DNA of 64,000 nucleotides from Rhodococcus sp. 14-2470-1b (lineage in GTDB: Bacteria > Actinomycetota > Actinomycetes > Mycobacteriales > Mycobacteriaceae), in the NCBI RefSeq assembly GCF_002259415.1, contig NZ_NPFY01000006.1:186001-250000 (forward strand), written 5' to 3'. The translations under genes and the position numbers were made by a program. A model generated the notes under the pieces. It worked only from the letters and a program-made list of their open reading frames with translations, was not told the origin of the DNA and made no database searches. This document shows positions 54,040-62,138 of the stretch, one piece after another (within the stretch, counting starts at the first letter, position 1; each line of letters begins with the position of its first letter).

Positions 54040-54506
54040 CTCTGGCGTCGATCCTCCGGTGAGCGGCGAAGCGCATCGTTCACTTTCGCGAGAATCGGCA
54101 CGGCGTCCTCCACTGCCCGACGCTCGGCAGCGGAGAGCTTTGCGATTTCGGCCGACAGTACCTCGATCCTGCGGTCGGCCCGGCGTTCGCGTCGGGCCGC
54201 CCGTTCGCCGTTCACCCGGAGCACGACGGCTCGGCCGTCGGCCGGATCGGGGTGCCGGTCGACCAGGCCCTTGTCGACCAGTGTGCGCACCAGCGTGCTG
54301 ACGGTGTTGGGGCGAAGTCGCAGTCTGGCGGCGACGTCACCGATCCGACTGTCCGGGAACGCCAGGATCGTTCGGACGACTTCGGCTTGTGCGAGCGGCA
54401 GCGTTTCGTCGGTACCGGAGGTGTCCAGGTGGAGCCGAAGAACGCGGCGTAGGCCGAATGCGACCTCGAGAAGGCCGCGGGCGGCGTCGTCATCGGGGTG
54501 GCTCAT
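54036..54506 (-). CDS. MarR-family transcriptional regulator
   Basis: A 156-residue winged-helix regulator: [66 protein letters not shown] carries HTH and wing. A very basic [17 protein letters not shown] helix follows. It is divergent from a FecB-like lipoprotein gene, and a perfect ATATCTG-ACA-CAGATAT palindrome lies 12 bases upstream of its ATG, a likely operator for both. Its 3' end overlaps metE by 4 nt. Confidence 0.9.
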   Translation of the reverse strand: MSHPDDDAARGLLEVAFGLRRVLRLHLDTSGTDETLPLAQAEVVRTILAFPDSRIGDVAARLRLRPNTVSTLVRTLVDKGLVDRHPDPADGRAVVLRVNGERAARRERRADRRIEVLSAEIAKLSAAERRAVEDAVPILAKVNDALRRSPEDRRQS

Positions 54507-54517
54507 GCCACAGAACT

Positions 54518-54534
54518 ATATCTGACACAGATAT
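54518..54534. promoter_or_regulatory. MarR operator in the MarR/FecB-like divergent promoter
   Basis: ATATCTG-ACA-CAGATAT, 17-bp perfect palindrome, AT-rich against its surroundings. It lies 12 bases upstream of the MarR gene start and 64 bases upstream of the lipoprotein start. Confidence 0.75.
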
Positions 54535-54550
54535 TGTTTACCGCGCTGAT

Positions 54551-54569
54551 GCAGGATAGCGTTACCTCA
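54551..54569. promoter_or_regulatory. IdeR/DtxR-box-like site before the FecB-like gene
   Basis: GCAGGATAGCGTTACCTCA agrees with 13 of 19 positions of the iron box TTAGGTTAGGCTAACCTAA-type consensus, keeping the AGG-TAGC-TA-CCT core. It lies 29 nt before the start codon. Together with the MarR palindrome it suggests iron-responsive expression. Confidence 0.5.
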
Positions 54570-54597
54570 TCTTGTCGATCCCGTACCCAGAGGCCTC

Positions 54598-55632
54598 GTG
54601 AAACGCGCACCGATCTTCCTGCCCCTTCTCGCCACCGCAGTACTCGTCACCGCATGCGGGTCGAGCGAGAACCCCGCCGATCCGAGCACCACACCGGCGA
54701 CGACCCTGGCGACACCTACGGCCGCCGAGGCCCCTGGCCCGACGGGCATTCCCGACGGGATGGGCTCCCCCGGGGTCGACGACGGCGTCTTCCCCCGCAC
54801 CGTCGTTCATTTCGGCGGGTCGACGGCTATACCGGCCGAGCCCAAGCGGATCGTCGTCATCGCCACCGGCCAACTCGACGCGGTACTGACACTGGGCGTC
54901 GTTCCCACCGGCGTTGCCTACGGTGAGGGAGCAGCCCTGGTTCCGGACTACATCGGCCGCGAATTCCCGCAGTTCAGCACGGAGATAGCGCAGCTCGTCG
55001 ACGTCGGGAACAGGCAGGCCCCCGACCTGGAGGCCATTGCAGCGCTGGAGCCTGATCTCGTTCTCGCGAACAAGGCTGGTTCCGAGGACATTTACGAGAC
55101 ATTGTCGGCGATTGCGCCGACGGTGTTGACCGAAGGCACGGGCGTCAACTGGAAGCAGGATTTCCTGCTGCTCGCAGATGCTCTCGGCCGAACCGAGCAG
55201 GCGCAGTCGTTCGTGGACGACTTCGTGGCGCGTGCACAGGATCTCGGAGATCAGGTCGGTGACGACACCGTGTCGTTCGTGCGGTTCACCGCCGACCGCG
55301 CCCGAGTGTTCGGGGTGCCGTCGTTCGCCGGCTATATCGCCTGGGATGCAGGTCTTGCACGCCCGGAAAGCCAGCAGTTCGACAAGACGTCACAGGATTT
55401 CAGTGAAGAAGAGATCCAATTGGCCGATGCGGACTGGGTTTTCGTCGGCAGCCAGGACAACGGCCCGGGTTCCCGGCAGCAGACGTACACCACCAACCCA
55501 CTGTGGACCGGGATGAGCGCGTCCACCGAAGGCCACATCGTGACCGTCGACGACGATCCATGGTACCTCAACGCCGGTCCGACCGCGGCGACGATCGTTC
55601 TCGACGGACTCACGGAGACGTTGACCCGGTAG
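54598..55632 (+). CDS. FecB-like iron-siderophore-binding lipoprotein
   Basis: A 344-residue class III substrate-binding protein. Signal peptide with lipobox VTACG (Cys20), a Thr/Pro-rich linker (STTPATTLATPTAAE), then the TroA/FecB-type fold: PKRIVVIATGQLDAVLTLGVVPTGVAYGE, APDLEAIAALEPDLVLANK, APTVLTEGTGVNWKQDFLLLADALGRTEQAQ and WYLNAGPTAATIVLDGL. No permease or ATPase gene is adjacent, so it would feed a transporter elsewhere. GTG start; MarR gene divergent, iron-box-like and MarR-type palindromes upstream. Terminator hairpin follows. Confidence 0.87.
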   Translation: MKRAPIFLPLLATAVLVTACGSSENPADPSTTPATTLATPTAAEAPGPTGIPDGMGSPGVDDGVFPRTVVHFGGSTAIPAEPKRIVVIATGQLDAVLTLGVVPTGVAYGEGAALVPDYIGREFPQFSTEIAQLVDVGNRQAPDLEAIAALEPDLVLANKAGSEDIYETLSAIAPTVLTEGTGVNWKQDFLLLADALGRTEQAQSFVDDFVARAQDLGDQVGDDTVSFVRFTADRARVFGVPSFAGYIAWDAGLARPESQQFDKTSQDFSEEEIQLADADWVFVGSQDNGPGSRQQTYTTNPLWTGMSASTEGHIVTVDDDPWYLNAGPTAATIVLDGLTETLTR

Positions 55633-55640
55633 AGCAGTCG

Positions 55641-55666
55641 AATGGGGAACGTGCGCGTTCCCCATT
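55641..55666. terminator. Terminator after the FecB-like gene
   Basis: Perfect 11-bp stem AATGGGGAACG/CGTTCCCCATT around TGCG, nine nt after the stop and before ohrR. Confidence 0.78.
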
Positions 55667-55686
55667 GGTTCGTCTCGATAGGTTGC

Positions 55687-55703
55687 GCACAACTTAGTTG
55701 TGC
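55687..55703. promoter_or_regulatory. OhrR operator
   Basis: GCACAAC-TTA-GTTGTGC, perfect palindrome 15 bases before the ohrR ATG, matching the form of OhrR sites (AT-rich core with GTTGT-type arms). Confidence 0.82.
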
Positions 55704-55718
55704 ACTACATTCGTTCTC

Positions 55719-56165
55719 ATGTCAGACGACCTCGCACTCGACCGTCAGGTGTGCTTCGCGCTGTATTCCGCATCGCGGGCTACCACCGCGGTGTACCGCC
55801 CGATGCTCGAGCGCCTCGGCGTGACATATCCCCAGTACCTCGTCCTTCTGGTGCTGTGGGAAAAGGACGGACGCGGTGTTCGAGAGATCTGCGCAGAACT
55901 GGATCTCGACACCGGCACACTGTCTCCGCTTCTGAAGAGACTGGAAGGACTCGGCCTCATCGAACGTCGCCGCTTGGCGTCGGACGAGCGTCGAGTCGAG
56001 ATTCATCTCACCGAAGAAGGCAAGGACCGTCGCCGTCATGCCCTCGACATCCCGAGAGAGCTTGCGGGCAAGACCGGCATGACCGTGCAGGACCTCGAAC
56101 ACCTCCGCGACTCGTTGATCACACTGACCGACGCGCTGCACAACACGAAAGGCGTATCCGAATGA
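55719..56165 (+). CDS. ohrR: Organic hydroperoxide-sensing MarR repressor
   Basis: A 148-residue MarR-family repressor. Cys12 (RQVCFALYSASRA) is the peroxidatic Cys position of OhrR; Tyr16 and the VYRPMLERLGVTYPQYLVLLVLWE segment are conserved. HTH is ICAELDLDTGTLSPLLKRLEGLGLIER with the wing SDERRVEIHLTEEG. Its stop overlaps the ohr start (ATGA). It should repress ohrR-ohr through the palindrome just upstream and release on oxidation by organic peroxide. Confidence 0.95.
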   Translation: MSDDLALDRQVCFALYSASRATTAVYRPMLERLGVTYPQYLVLLVLWEKDGRGVREICAELDLDTGTLSPLLKRLEGLGLIERRRLASDERRVEIHLTEEGKDRRRHALDIPRELAGKTGMTVQDLEHLRDSLITLTDALHNTKGVSE

Positions 56166-56584
56166 AGACGATCTACACCGCAGAAGCACTGGCCACCGGC
56201 GAGGGACGCAACGGGCATGCCCGCACATCCGACGGCCGTCTCGACCTCGACCTCGCGATCCCCGAGGCCATGGGAGGAAGCGGCAACGGCACCAACCCCG
56301 AGCAGTTGTTCGCCGCCGGATACGCCGCTTGTTTTCACTCTGCCCTGCAGATGGTCGCTCGCCAGGACAAGGCCGACGTCACCGACTCGGCAGTCGGCGC
56401 CCGCGTCGACATCGGGCCCAACGACGCCGGTGGCTTCCAGCTCGCTGTGACGCTCGAGGTGACGCTGCCCAACCTGGCGCGTGACGACGCTCAGGCTCTC
56501 GCGGACAAGGCCCACCAGGTCTGCCCGTACTCGAACGCCACCCGGGGCAACATCGACGTGACCGTGACGGTCACGGAAGACTGA
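56162..56584 (+). CDS. ohr: Organic hydroperoxide resistance protein
   Basis: A 140-residue OsmC/Ohr thiol peroxidase. Cys57 (GYAACFHSAL) and Cys121 (HQVCPYSNATRGN) are the active-site pair, and ATGEGRNGHARTSDGRLDLDLAIPE is the expected N-terminal part. Detoxifies organic hydroperoxides in the cytoplasm, using lipoylated partners. Translationally coupled with ohrR. Confidence 0.95.
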   Translation: MKTIYTAEALATGEGRNGHARTSDGRLDLDLAIPEAMGGSGNGTNPEQLFAAGYAACFHSALQMVARQDKADVTDSAVGARVDIGPNDAGGFQLAVTLEVTLPNLARDDAQALADKAHQVCPYSNATRGNIDVTVTVTED

Positions 56585-56595
56585 GGCGATACCGC

Positions 56596-57591
56596 ATGCA
56601 AGCCAAGGAAATTCATCTCGCATCCAGGCCACACGGCGAGCCCGCGCCGGAGAACTTCCGGACGGTGACCACCGATCTGCCCGCCCTCGAGGACGGTCAG
56701 ATCCTGGTACGCAACCTCTTCATGTCGGTGGATCCGTACATGCGCGGACGAATGAACGACGTCAAGTCCTACGTTCCGCCATTTCAGATCGACGCCCCCC
56801 TCGACGGAGGAGCCGTCGGGGAGGTCGTGGAATCCAAGAACGACAACATCGCGGTCGGCGACGCCGTCTCCCACGGCAAAGGATGGCGTGATCTCGCTGT
56901 TCTCGACGGTGATTCGGCTCGTGTCGTCGACCTGACGAGGGCGAACGCGTCGGCGTACCTCGGCGCGCTCGGCATGACAGGTCTGACCGCATACTCCGGA
57001 CTGACTGCTGTTGCCCAGTTCAAGCCAGGTGACACAGTGTTCGTTTCCGGCGCGGCCGGCGCCGTCGGTTCACTCGTCGGACAAATTGCCAAGGCTCTCG
57101 GCGCTGCGCGCGTGATCGGCAGTGCAGGCTCGCCGGCGAAAGTGAAGCGGCTGCTGGAGCTCGGTTTCGACGCAGCGTTCGACTACCACGACGGACCGGT
57201 GAAGAAGCAGCTCGCGGAGGCCGCACCGGACGGAATCGACGTCTACTTCGACAACGTCGGCGGCGATCACCTCGAAGCAGCCCTTGCGTCCGCCAACAAG
57301 TACGGCCGATTCGCACTGTGCGGGGCGATCTCTCAGTACAACGCCACCGAGCCGACCCCGGCTCCGCGCAACCTCGCCCTCGCCATCGGAAAAGAGTTGA
57401 CGCTGAAGGGATTCATCGTCGGCTCCTACAGCCACCTCGCCGGAGAGTTCTCCGAGAAGATGGCCGGATGGCTCGCCGACGGCGTCGTCGAATGGGACGA
57501 AACCGTCGTCGACGGTCTCGAGAATGCGCCTCGCGCGTTCATCGGGCTGCTCCGCGGTGAGAACACGGGAAAGATGGTCGTCAGCATCTGA
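56596..57591 (+). CDS. NADPH-dependent MDR oxidoreductase (CurA/LTB4DH-like)
   Basis: A 331-residue zinc-free medium-chain reductase of the leukotriene-B4 dehydrogenase/curcumin reductase group. Features: MSVDPYMRGRMND, GGAVGEVVESKN, ALGMTGLTAYSGLT and the nucleotide loop FVSGAAGAVGSLVGQIAKALGA, with YFDNVGGDHLEAAL. Reduces alpha,beta-unsaturated carbonyls or quinones. Starts 11 nt after ohr in the same direction, so may share the peroxide-stress transcript. A terminator-like hairpin separates it from the convergent SDR. Confidence 0.9.
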   Translation: MQAKEIHLASRPHGEPAPENFRTVTTDLPALEDGQILVRNLFMSVDPYMRGRMNDVKSYVPPFQIDAPLDGGAVGEVVESKNDNIAVGDAVSHGKGWRDLAVLDGDSARVVDLTRANASAYLGALGMTGLTAYSGLTAVAQFKPGDTVFVSGAAGAVGSLVGQIAKALGAARVIGSAGSPAKVKRLLELGFDAAFDYHDGPVKKQLAEAAPDGIDVYFDNVGGDHLEAALASANKYGRFALCGAISQYNATEPTPAPRNLALAIGKELTLKGFIVGSYSHLAGEFSEKMAGWLADGVVEWDETVVDGLENAPRAFIGLLRGENTGKMVVSI

Positions 57592-57599
57592 CGTCCAGG

Positions 57600-57641
57600 C
57601 GCCGTGGAGGGGCGACCCGATACCGGTCACCCCCCACGGCG
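57600..57641. terminator. Hairpin terminator between MDR and SDR genes
   Basis: CGCCGTGG-x-GGGG pairs with CCCCCCACGGCG across a 17-nt loop between two convergent genes. Confidence 0.65.
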
Positions 57642-58538
57642 TCATTGCCCGCCCAGCGATGGAAAGCTCACGCCGGTAAGCCTTTCCGATCTGTCCCACA
57701 GCGCCTCCTGCACCGCCCGGTCACGCGCGGGCCGACTGGGAGCGACGATCGTCGGATACCCACGCAGCTCTTGACGGCCACCAGGTCCGATGTACAAGCC
57801 GCCGGTGACCTCTGGGGATGTCGCCGCGTACAACTCCGGCAGAGCACCCATCCCTGCGGACTGAGCCACGATTCGGTTCCCCACCGACAACAACGCATCC
57901 TGCACGGACTCCGTGTGGCCCTGCAGGTTCGTCGTGGCGTACCCGGGATGTGCGGCAACGGACTTGATCGGCGACGTCGCCGCGTTCAACCGTCTGTCCA
58001 AATCGAGCGCGAACATCAAGTTCGCCAGCTTCGACTGCCCGTACGCCGGCCACCGACGATACCGCCGGCGCGAGTAGTTCAGATCGTCCAGATGTATCCG
58101 ACCGATCCGGTGCAGGCCACTCGACATGGTGACAATGCGGTCCGTGATCTTCTCGATCAACAGTCCCGTCAGAGCGAAATGCCCCAGGTGGTTGGTGCCG
58201 AACTGCATTTCGAACCCATCGGCCGTCCGACGCTCCGGCAGCGCCATCACGCCCGCATTGTTGATCAACACGTCGACTGTGTCGACGGTGTTCGCGAACG
58301 ACCTCACGGACGACAGGTCCGCCAGGTCCAACCGGCGCACATGGGCACGAGGCCCGATGCTGCGTGCGACTTCGTCGCCTTTGCCGGTGTCGCGGCAGGC
58401 GAGTACCACGTCGGCACCGGCTGCCCCGAGGGCCCGGGCCGTCACCTCCCCCAGCCCGCTGTTGGCCCCTGTGACGATGAATCGTCTGCCCGTCTGATCC
58501 GGGATGTCCGACGTGGTCCAGCCTCGCTGCGCGCTCAC
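57642..58538 (-). CDS. Short-chain dehydrogenase/reductase
   Basis: A 298-residue SDR. The TGANSGLGEVTARAL nucleotide motif, LDLADLSSVRSF, NNAGVMALPERRTADGFEMQFGTNHLGHFALTGLL, catalytic Ser in MSSGLHRIGR and YGQSK (Tyr, Lys) are all present. Similar to the retinol-dehydrogenase-like group of actinobacteria. It follows gpgS after 26 nt and may be part of that operon; substrate unknown. Confidence 0.9.
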   Translation of the reverse strand: MSAQRGWTTSDIPDQTGRRFIVTGANSGLGEVTARALGAAGADVVLACRDTGKGDEVARSIGPRAHVRRLDLADLSSVRSFANTVDTVDVLINNAGVMALPERRTADGFEMQFGTNHLGHFALTGLLIEKITDRIVTMSSGLHRIGRIHLDDLNYSRRRYRRWPAYGQSKLANLMFALDLDRRLNAATSPIKSVAAHPGYATTNLQGHTESVQDALLSVGNRIVAQSAGMGALPELYAATSPEVTGGLYIGPGGRQELRGYPTIVAPSRPARDRAVQEALWDRSERLTGVSFPSLGGQ

Positions 58539-58564
58539 CGACCGAGCCTAACTCTGCACCGGCG

Positions 58565-59494
58565 TCAGGACGCCCTTATCTTCTCGCCCGCTGTCGCGGA
58601 CACCTCGTTCATCGGCGGCCGGTCGAGTCCGAGGACATCACTCGTCACGCCGAAGAACGGGTCGCCCTCGGAGCCGAACGCCGTCAACCCGACGGCGGAG
58701 TCCGCAATACCGAGTCGTCCGAACATCGTCGCCATTATCTGCCTGCTCATCACCGCCAGCTCGGACGTCGGCCGGTTGCGATGCTCGCGCACACCGAGGC
58801 CGACCTGACCGATCGAGTCGACGCCCAGACGCCGGTACGTGTCGATGAGAATTCCGATCTCGACGCCGTATCCGGGGGCGAACGGTATCGACGTGAGGAG
58901 CTCGCGTGTCCCGCCGTACTCGCCACCCAACGGTTGCAGTACTCCGGCGAGGTCCGGTAGCAACGCGGCCAGCAGGGGACGCGCCACCATCTCGGTCACT
59001 CGCCCACCGCCGCTCGGCGAGGTCATCCCGTCGACTCGGAGTGGCCGACGATAGAACCCCTTGACCAACTGCACCCCGGTGTCCAGCAGTAGCGGTCCCA
59101 GAAGCGATGGTACGAACCGAGGGTTCGGGTCGAGCAGGTCGGAGTCGACGAACACCACGATGTCTCCGTCGGTCGCGGCCAGCGATCGCCACAGAACTTC
59201 GCCCTTGCCGGGTCGGGGTTGCAGATGCGGTACCGCCTGCTCACGGGTGACAACCCGGGCGCCCGCCCGACGCGCCTCGGTTGCCGTCGCGTCGACGGAG
59301 CCCGAGTCCAGGACAAGGAGATCGTCGACGAGACCGCCGAGCAGAGGCCGAATGGACCGAACCACAGCCGCTACCGTCGCCTCCTCGTTCAACGCTGGCA
59401 GAACGACCGACACGGTTCTGCCCTGTTTCGCGTCCGTCAATTCTTCGACGGTCCACAGCGCCTCGCGCCACGAATTGCGCACGACGTCGCTCAT
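58565..59494 (-). CDS. gpgS: Glucosyl-3-phosphoglycerate synthase
   Basis: A 309-residue GT81-like glycosyltransferase, first enzyme of methylglucose lipopolysaccharide/glucosylglycerate synthesis. It has the VSVVLPALNEEATVAAVV nucleotide-binding start, the metal-binding DSD in VFVDSDLLDPNPRF, and the LGGEYGGTRELLTSIPFAPGYGVEIGILIDTYRRLG region of the acceptor site, with the late VREHRNRP. The ATG immediately follows the TAG of the upstream esterase gene, so translation is coupled. Confidence 0.92.
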   Translation of the reverse strand: MSDVVRNSWREALWTVEELTDAKQGRTVSVVLPALNEEATVAAVVRSIRPLLGGLVDDLLVLDSGSVDATATEARRAGARVVTREQAVPHLQPRPGKGEVLWRSLAATDGDIVVFVDSDLLDPNPRFVPSLLGPLLLDTGVQLVKGFYRRPLRVDGMTSPSGGGRVTEMVARPLLAALLPDLAGVLQPLGGEYGGTRELLTSIPFAPGYGVEIGILIDTYRRLGVDSIGQVGLGVREHRNRPTSELAVMSRQIMATMFGRLGIADSAVGLTAFGSEGDPFFGVTSDVLGLDRPPMNEVSATAGEKIRAS

Positions 59495-60502
59495 CTACGC
59501 CACCCCGAGCGACCGGGCAAGCAGCGGCCAGGAGTCGTGCATGTCGCCTTCCCAGTACCCCCACGAATGTGTGCCGTTGTCTCGGAAGTTGTAGGTCGCC
59601 GGGATCCCCAGAGCATCGAGGCGAGCCCGCATCATGCGCGAACACCGGTCGGTCGCCGACTCGATCAACGCTCCGACGGCCAACTGTTCCACGAGCTTTC
59701 CCGGACTACCTGCCACATCCGGACCGTCGATGGTGTCGAGTGGCCCCGGCAGTCCGCTTCCACTGGAGATGTAGAGCTCGGTGCCTCGCAGCTTCTCCGC
59801 GTTCACGTAAGGATCGTTGTCCACCCATGCCCGATCCGAGTCCGGGCCCCACATGTTGAAAGTGTTTCCACGACCGCGCATTTCGACCACGGACTTGACA
59901 TACGCGCGCCCGACCGGATCCGATGTCATTGCGCATCCCGAGTACGACGCAGCCGCCGTGTAGAAACCCGGATGGGCAAGGGCCAGTTGGAACACCGAGG
60001 TTCCCGCCATGGAGATACCTGCGATCGCGTTGATCCCGTTACCGCGAAATTCCGTGTCGACCACCGCGGGCAGTTCGCGAGTGAGAAAGGTCGCCCACTG
60101 GTTGCGCCCGAGAACGGGATCGTCGCGGTACCAGTCGGTGTAGTAACTTGCCGCGCCTCCTGTGGGTGCGACGACATTGACCTGCTCGTCGCTGAAGAAC
60201 CCGGCGATGTCCGTGCGGTCGAACCAACTGCTCCCACCGTCGCCACCTGCTGCCCCGTTGAGCAGATACAAAGTCGGAGCGGGAATTTCGGGGTTCGCCG
60301 CCCGGTACACCGTGACCGGAATCGGCCTGCCCATCGAGGGAGAGAAGACGTCCACGACGCTTGTCCGATCACCGATCACCCGGTTCGAGACGATCGCGGC
60401 ACCGCCGCCGGGTTCTGCTCCCGCACCTCCAGCGGCAACGCAGGACAGCAGGCACGCCGACACGACGGCGGCAAGCAGTTTCAGAGCAGGGCGGTGGGGC
60501 AT
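59495..60502 (-). CDS. Secreted mycolyltransferase-like esterase (Ag85 family)
   Basis: A 335-residue alpha/beta hydrolase with a signal peptide (cleavage near AGA-EPG). Nucleophile is Ser164 in AGISMAGTSV; a W-rich start (PTLYLLNGAAGGDGGSSWFDRTD), YYTDWYRDDP, and the C-terminal His in THSWGYWEGDM complete the triad layout. Similar to Ag85/Cmt proteins that move mycolic acids onto trehalose or arabinogalactan, or to generic esterase family members. It begins a three-gene operon with gpgS and the SDR. The acyl substrate is inferred from family only. Confidence 0.88.
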   Translation of the reverse strand: MPHRPALKLLAAVVSACLLSCVAAGGAGAEPGGGAAIVSNRVIGDRTSVVDVFSPSMGRPIPVTVYRAANPEIPAPTLYLLNGAAGGDGGSSWFDRTDIAGFFSDEQVNVVAPTGGAASYYTDWYRDDPVLGRNQWATFLTRELPAVVDTEFRGNGINAIAGISMAGTSVFQLALAHPGFYTAAASYSGCAMTSDPVGRAYVKSVVEMRGRGNTFNMWGPDSDRAWVDNDPYVNAEKLRGTELYISSGSGLPGPLDTIDGPDVAGSPGKLVEQLAVGALIESATDRCSRMMRARLDALGIPATYNFRDNGTHSWGYWEGDMHDSWPLLARSLGVA

Positions 60503-60709
60503 TCGTGAAATGGTATGTCGGACTGCATTACCGATCGGGTCGACAGTCGAGAATTAAGAGAAGTAGGTGCTGGAGCAGGCCATGTTTGGGCCGTCTCACA
60601 AGCCGAAAACCGTCGCCAAGCACTGCCTGCACGACCATGATGGATCCCGCGTCGGCGCGCTTCGCGCTGCGCATCCGAATACACCTTGTTGTCGGGAAAA
60701 GGGGTCCAC

Positions 60710-62134
60710 GTGGTCAGTTTCGGTCTCATCGGCGATTGGAAACCACAGCCAGGACTGGTGACGACATGGACCGCGACACCCGAGTCGAGGGCACGAGTGC
60801 ACGCGGCGCCGCCGCATTCGACACCCGCGTCGCACATCCAGGAGGAGTACCTGAAGTCCGCGTACCGAAATCGCGACTCGGGCTTTCGGTTCTCTCGATT
60901 GTGCCTGGTGACCTTCGACATCTTCGAACCACTGGACCCGGCGTCCATGGATCGCGCGATCAACGGTTTCGTCCGACGACACGACACGTTCTCGACGTGG
61001 TTCGTCACCGACGACACCGGTGTCGTGCGCCATCAGGCCTCCGCGGACGACATCGAACTCGCACCGACGGAACACGGCAGATTCGACGACGAGGAAGCCC
61101 TGCGTGTTCACGTACAGAACACCACACCAGGACCGACGTCGTGGGACTGCTTCTCGTTCGGCGTGATCGATCGCGGCGAGGAGTTCACCGTCTACGCAGC
61201 GGTGGATCATCTCGACACCGACGGCATATCCCAAGCTCTGACCTTCTTCGAGCTGCGCTCGCTCTACACCGATGCGGTCGCCGGGACGCTGGACGTGCAG
61301 CCCTGCCTCGGCAGTTACCTCGAGTACTGCGCCCGCGAACGCACCGCATCCGCCGGGTTGTCGCTCGATTCGCCCGACGTGCGTCAGTGGGTCGATCTGG
61401 TGAAGGCCAATGGCGGAGACCTACCGTCTTTCGCTCTTCCCCTCGGTGCGCTCGAGAGATACACACGATCCGAGGTGTCCACGCACCCCCTCTTCGACCG
61501 GGCCGAGGGCGAGGCGTTCGACGAGGCCTGTGCCAGGTTCGGAGCGAAGTTCATCGGAGGCATTTTCGCTGCGGCAGCGATCACCGAGTACGAGCTCGCC
61601 GGCCACCACACCTACCTCGGCCTCACCCCGAAGAGCACCAGGAGCATGCCCGCCGAGTTCGGCGCGATCGGCTGGTTCTCCAGTCTCATCCCCGTTCAAT
61701 TTCCTGTCTCGGGGACACAGACGTTCTCCCATCTCGCCGGGGTCGCGCAGCGCGCGTTCGACGCAGGAAAGGCGCTGTCCGACGTCTCGTACCACCGCGT
61801 CCTCGAACTCGTGACACCCGACATGGGGATTCGAACCCAACCCGGCTGGTCGGCGCCGATGATCTCCTACGTCGACGTCCGTACGTTGCCTGGCGCGGAC
61901 ATCGTCTCGAGCGTCAACGGTGGCCTCTTCGGAAATCAGGGCAGTTCCGACGAGGTGTACCTGTGGATCAACCGATTCGAGGACGAGACCGGGACGACCT
62001 TCATGTACCCGGGCACCGACGTCGCACGGGACTCGGTGTCGCGGTACAACGCCAAGATCAGTGAGATTCTGCAGTCCGTCGCGACCACCGGCGACTACTC
62101 GTTCGCGCAGGCGATGACCGGAAAAACCGCGTAG
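60710..62134 (+). CDS. PapA-like acyltransferase (condensation-domain fold)
   Basis: A 474-residue protein with the fold of NRPS condensation domains. The HHxxxDG active-site motif appears as DHLDTDG (His167, Asp171 kept; the first His is Asp). It has a RLCLVTFDIFEPLDPASMDRAINGFVRRHDTFSTWF start and a late SYVDVRTLPGAD and NGGLFGNQGSSDEVYLWINRFED. Relatives such as mycobacterial PapA proteins acylate trehalose or phthiocerol lipids. The GTG has AAGGGG just upstream. A 14-helix exporter follows four bases later and a secreted lipase after that. Confidence 0.85.
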   Translation: MVSFGLIGDWKPQPGLVTTWTATPESRARVHAAPPHSTPASHIQEEYLKSAYRNRDSGFRFSRLCLVTFDIFEPLDPASMDRAINGFVRRHDTFSTWFVTDDTGVVRHQASADDIELAPTEHGRFDDEEALRVHVQNTTPGPTSWDCFSFGVIDRGEEFTVYAAVDHLDTDGISQALTFFELRSLYTDAVAGTLDVQPCLGSYLEYCARERTASAGLSLDSPDVRQWVDLVKANGGDLPSFALPLGALERYTRSEVSTHPLFDRAEGEAFDEACARFGAKFIGGIFAAAAITEYELAGHHTYLGLTPKSTRSMPAEFGAIGWFSSLIPVQFPVSGTQTFSHLAGVAQRAFDAGKALSDVSYHRVLELVTPDMGIRTQPGWSAPMISYVDVRTLPGADIVSSVNGGLFGNQGSSDEVYLWINRFEDETGTTFMYPGTDVARDSVSRYNAKISEILQSVATTGDYSFAQAMTGKTA

Positions 62135-62138
62135 GACA

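Noticed and set aside
60503..60709. Small gene before the PapA-like enzyme
   Set aside because: The 64-codon frame at 60567 has no ribosome site and overlaps the acyltransferase start in another frame.
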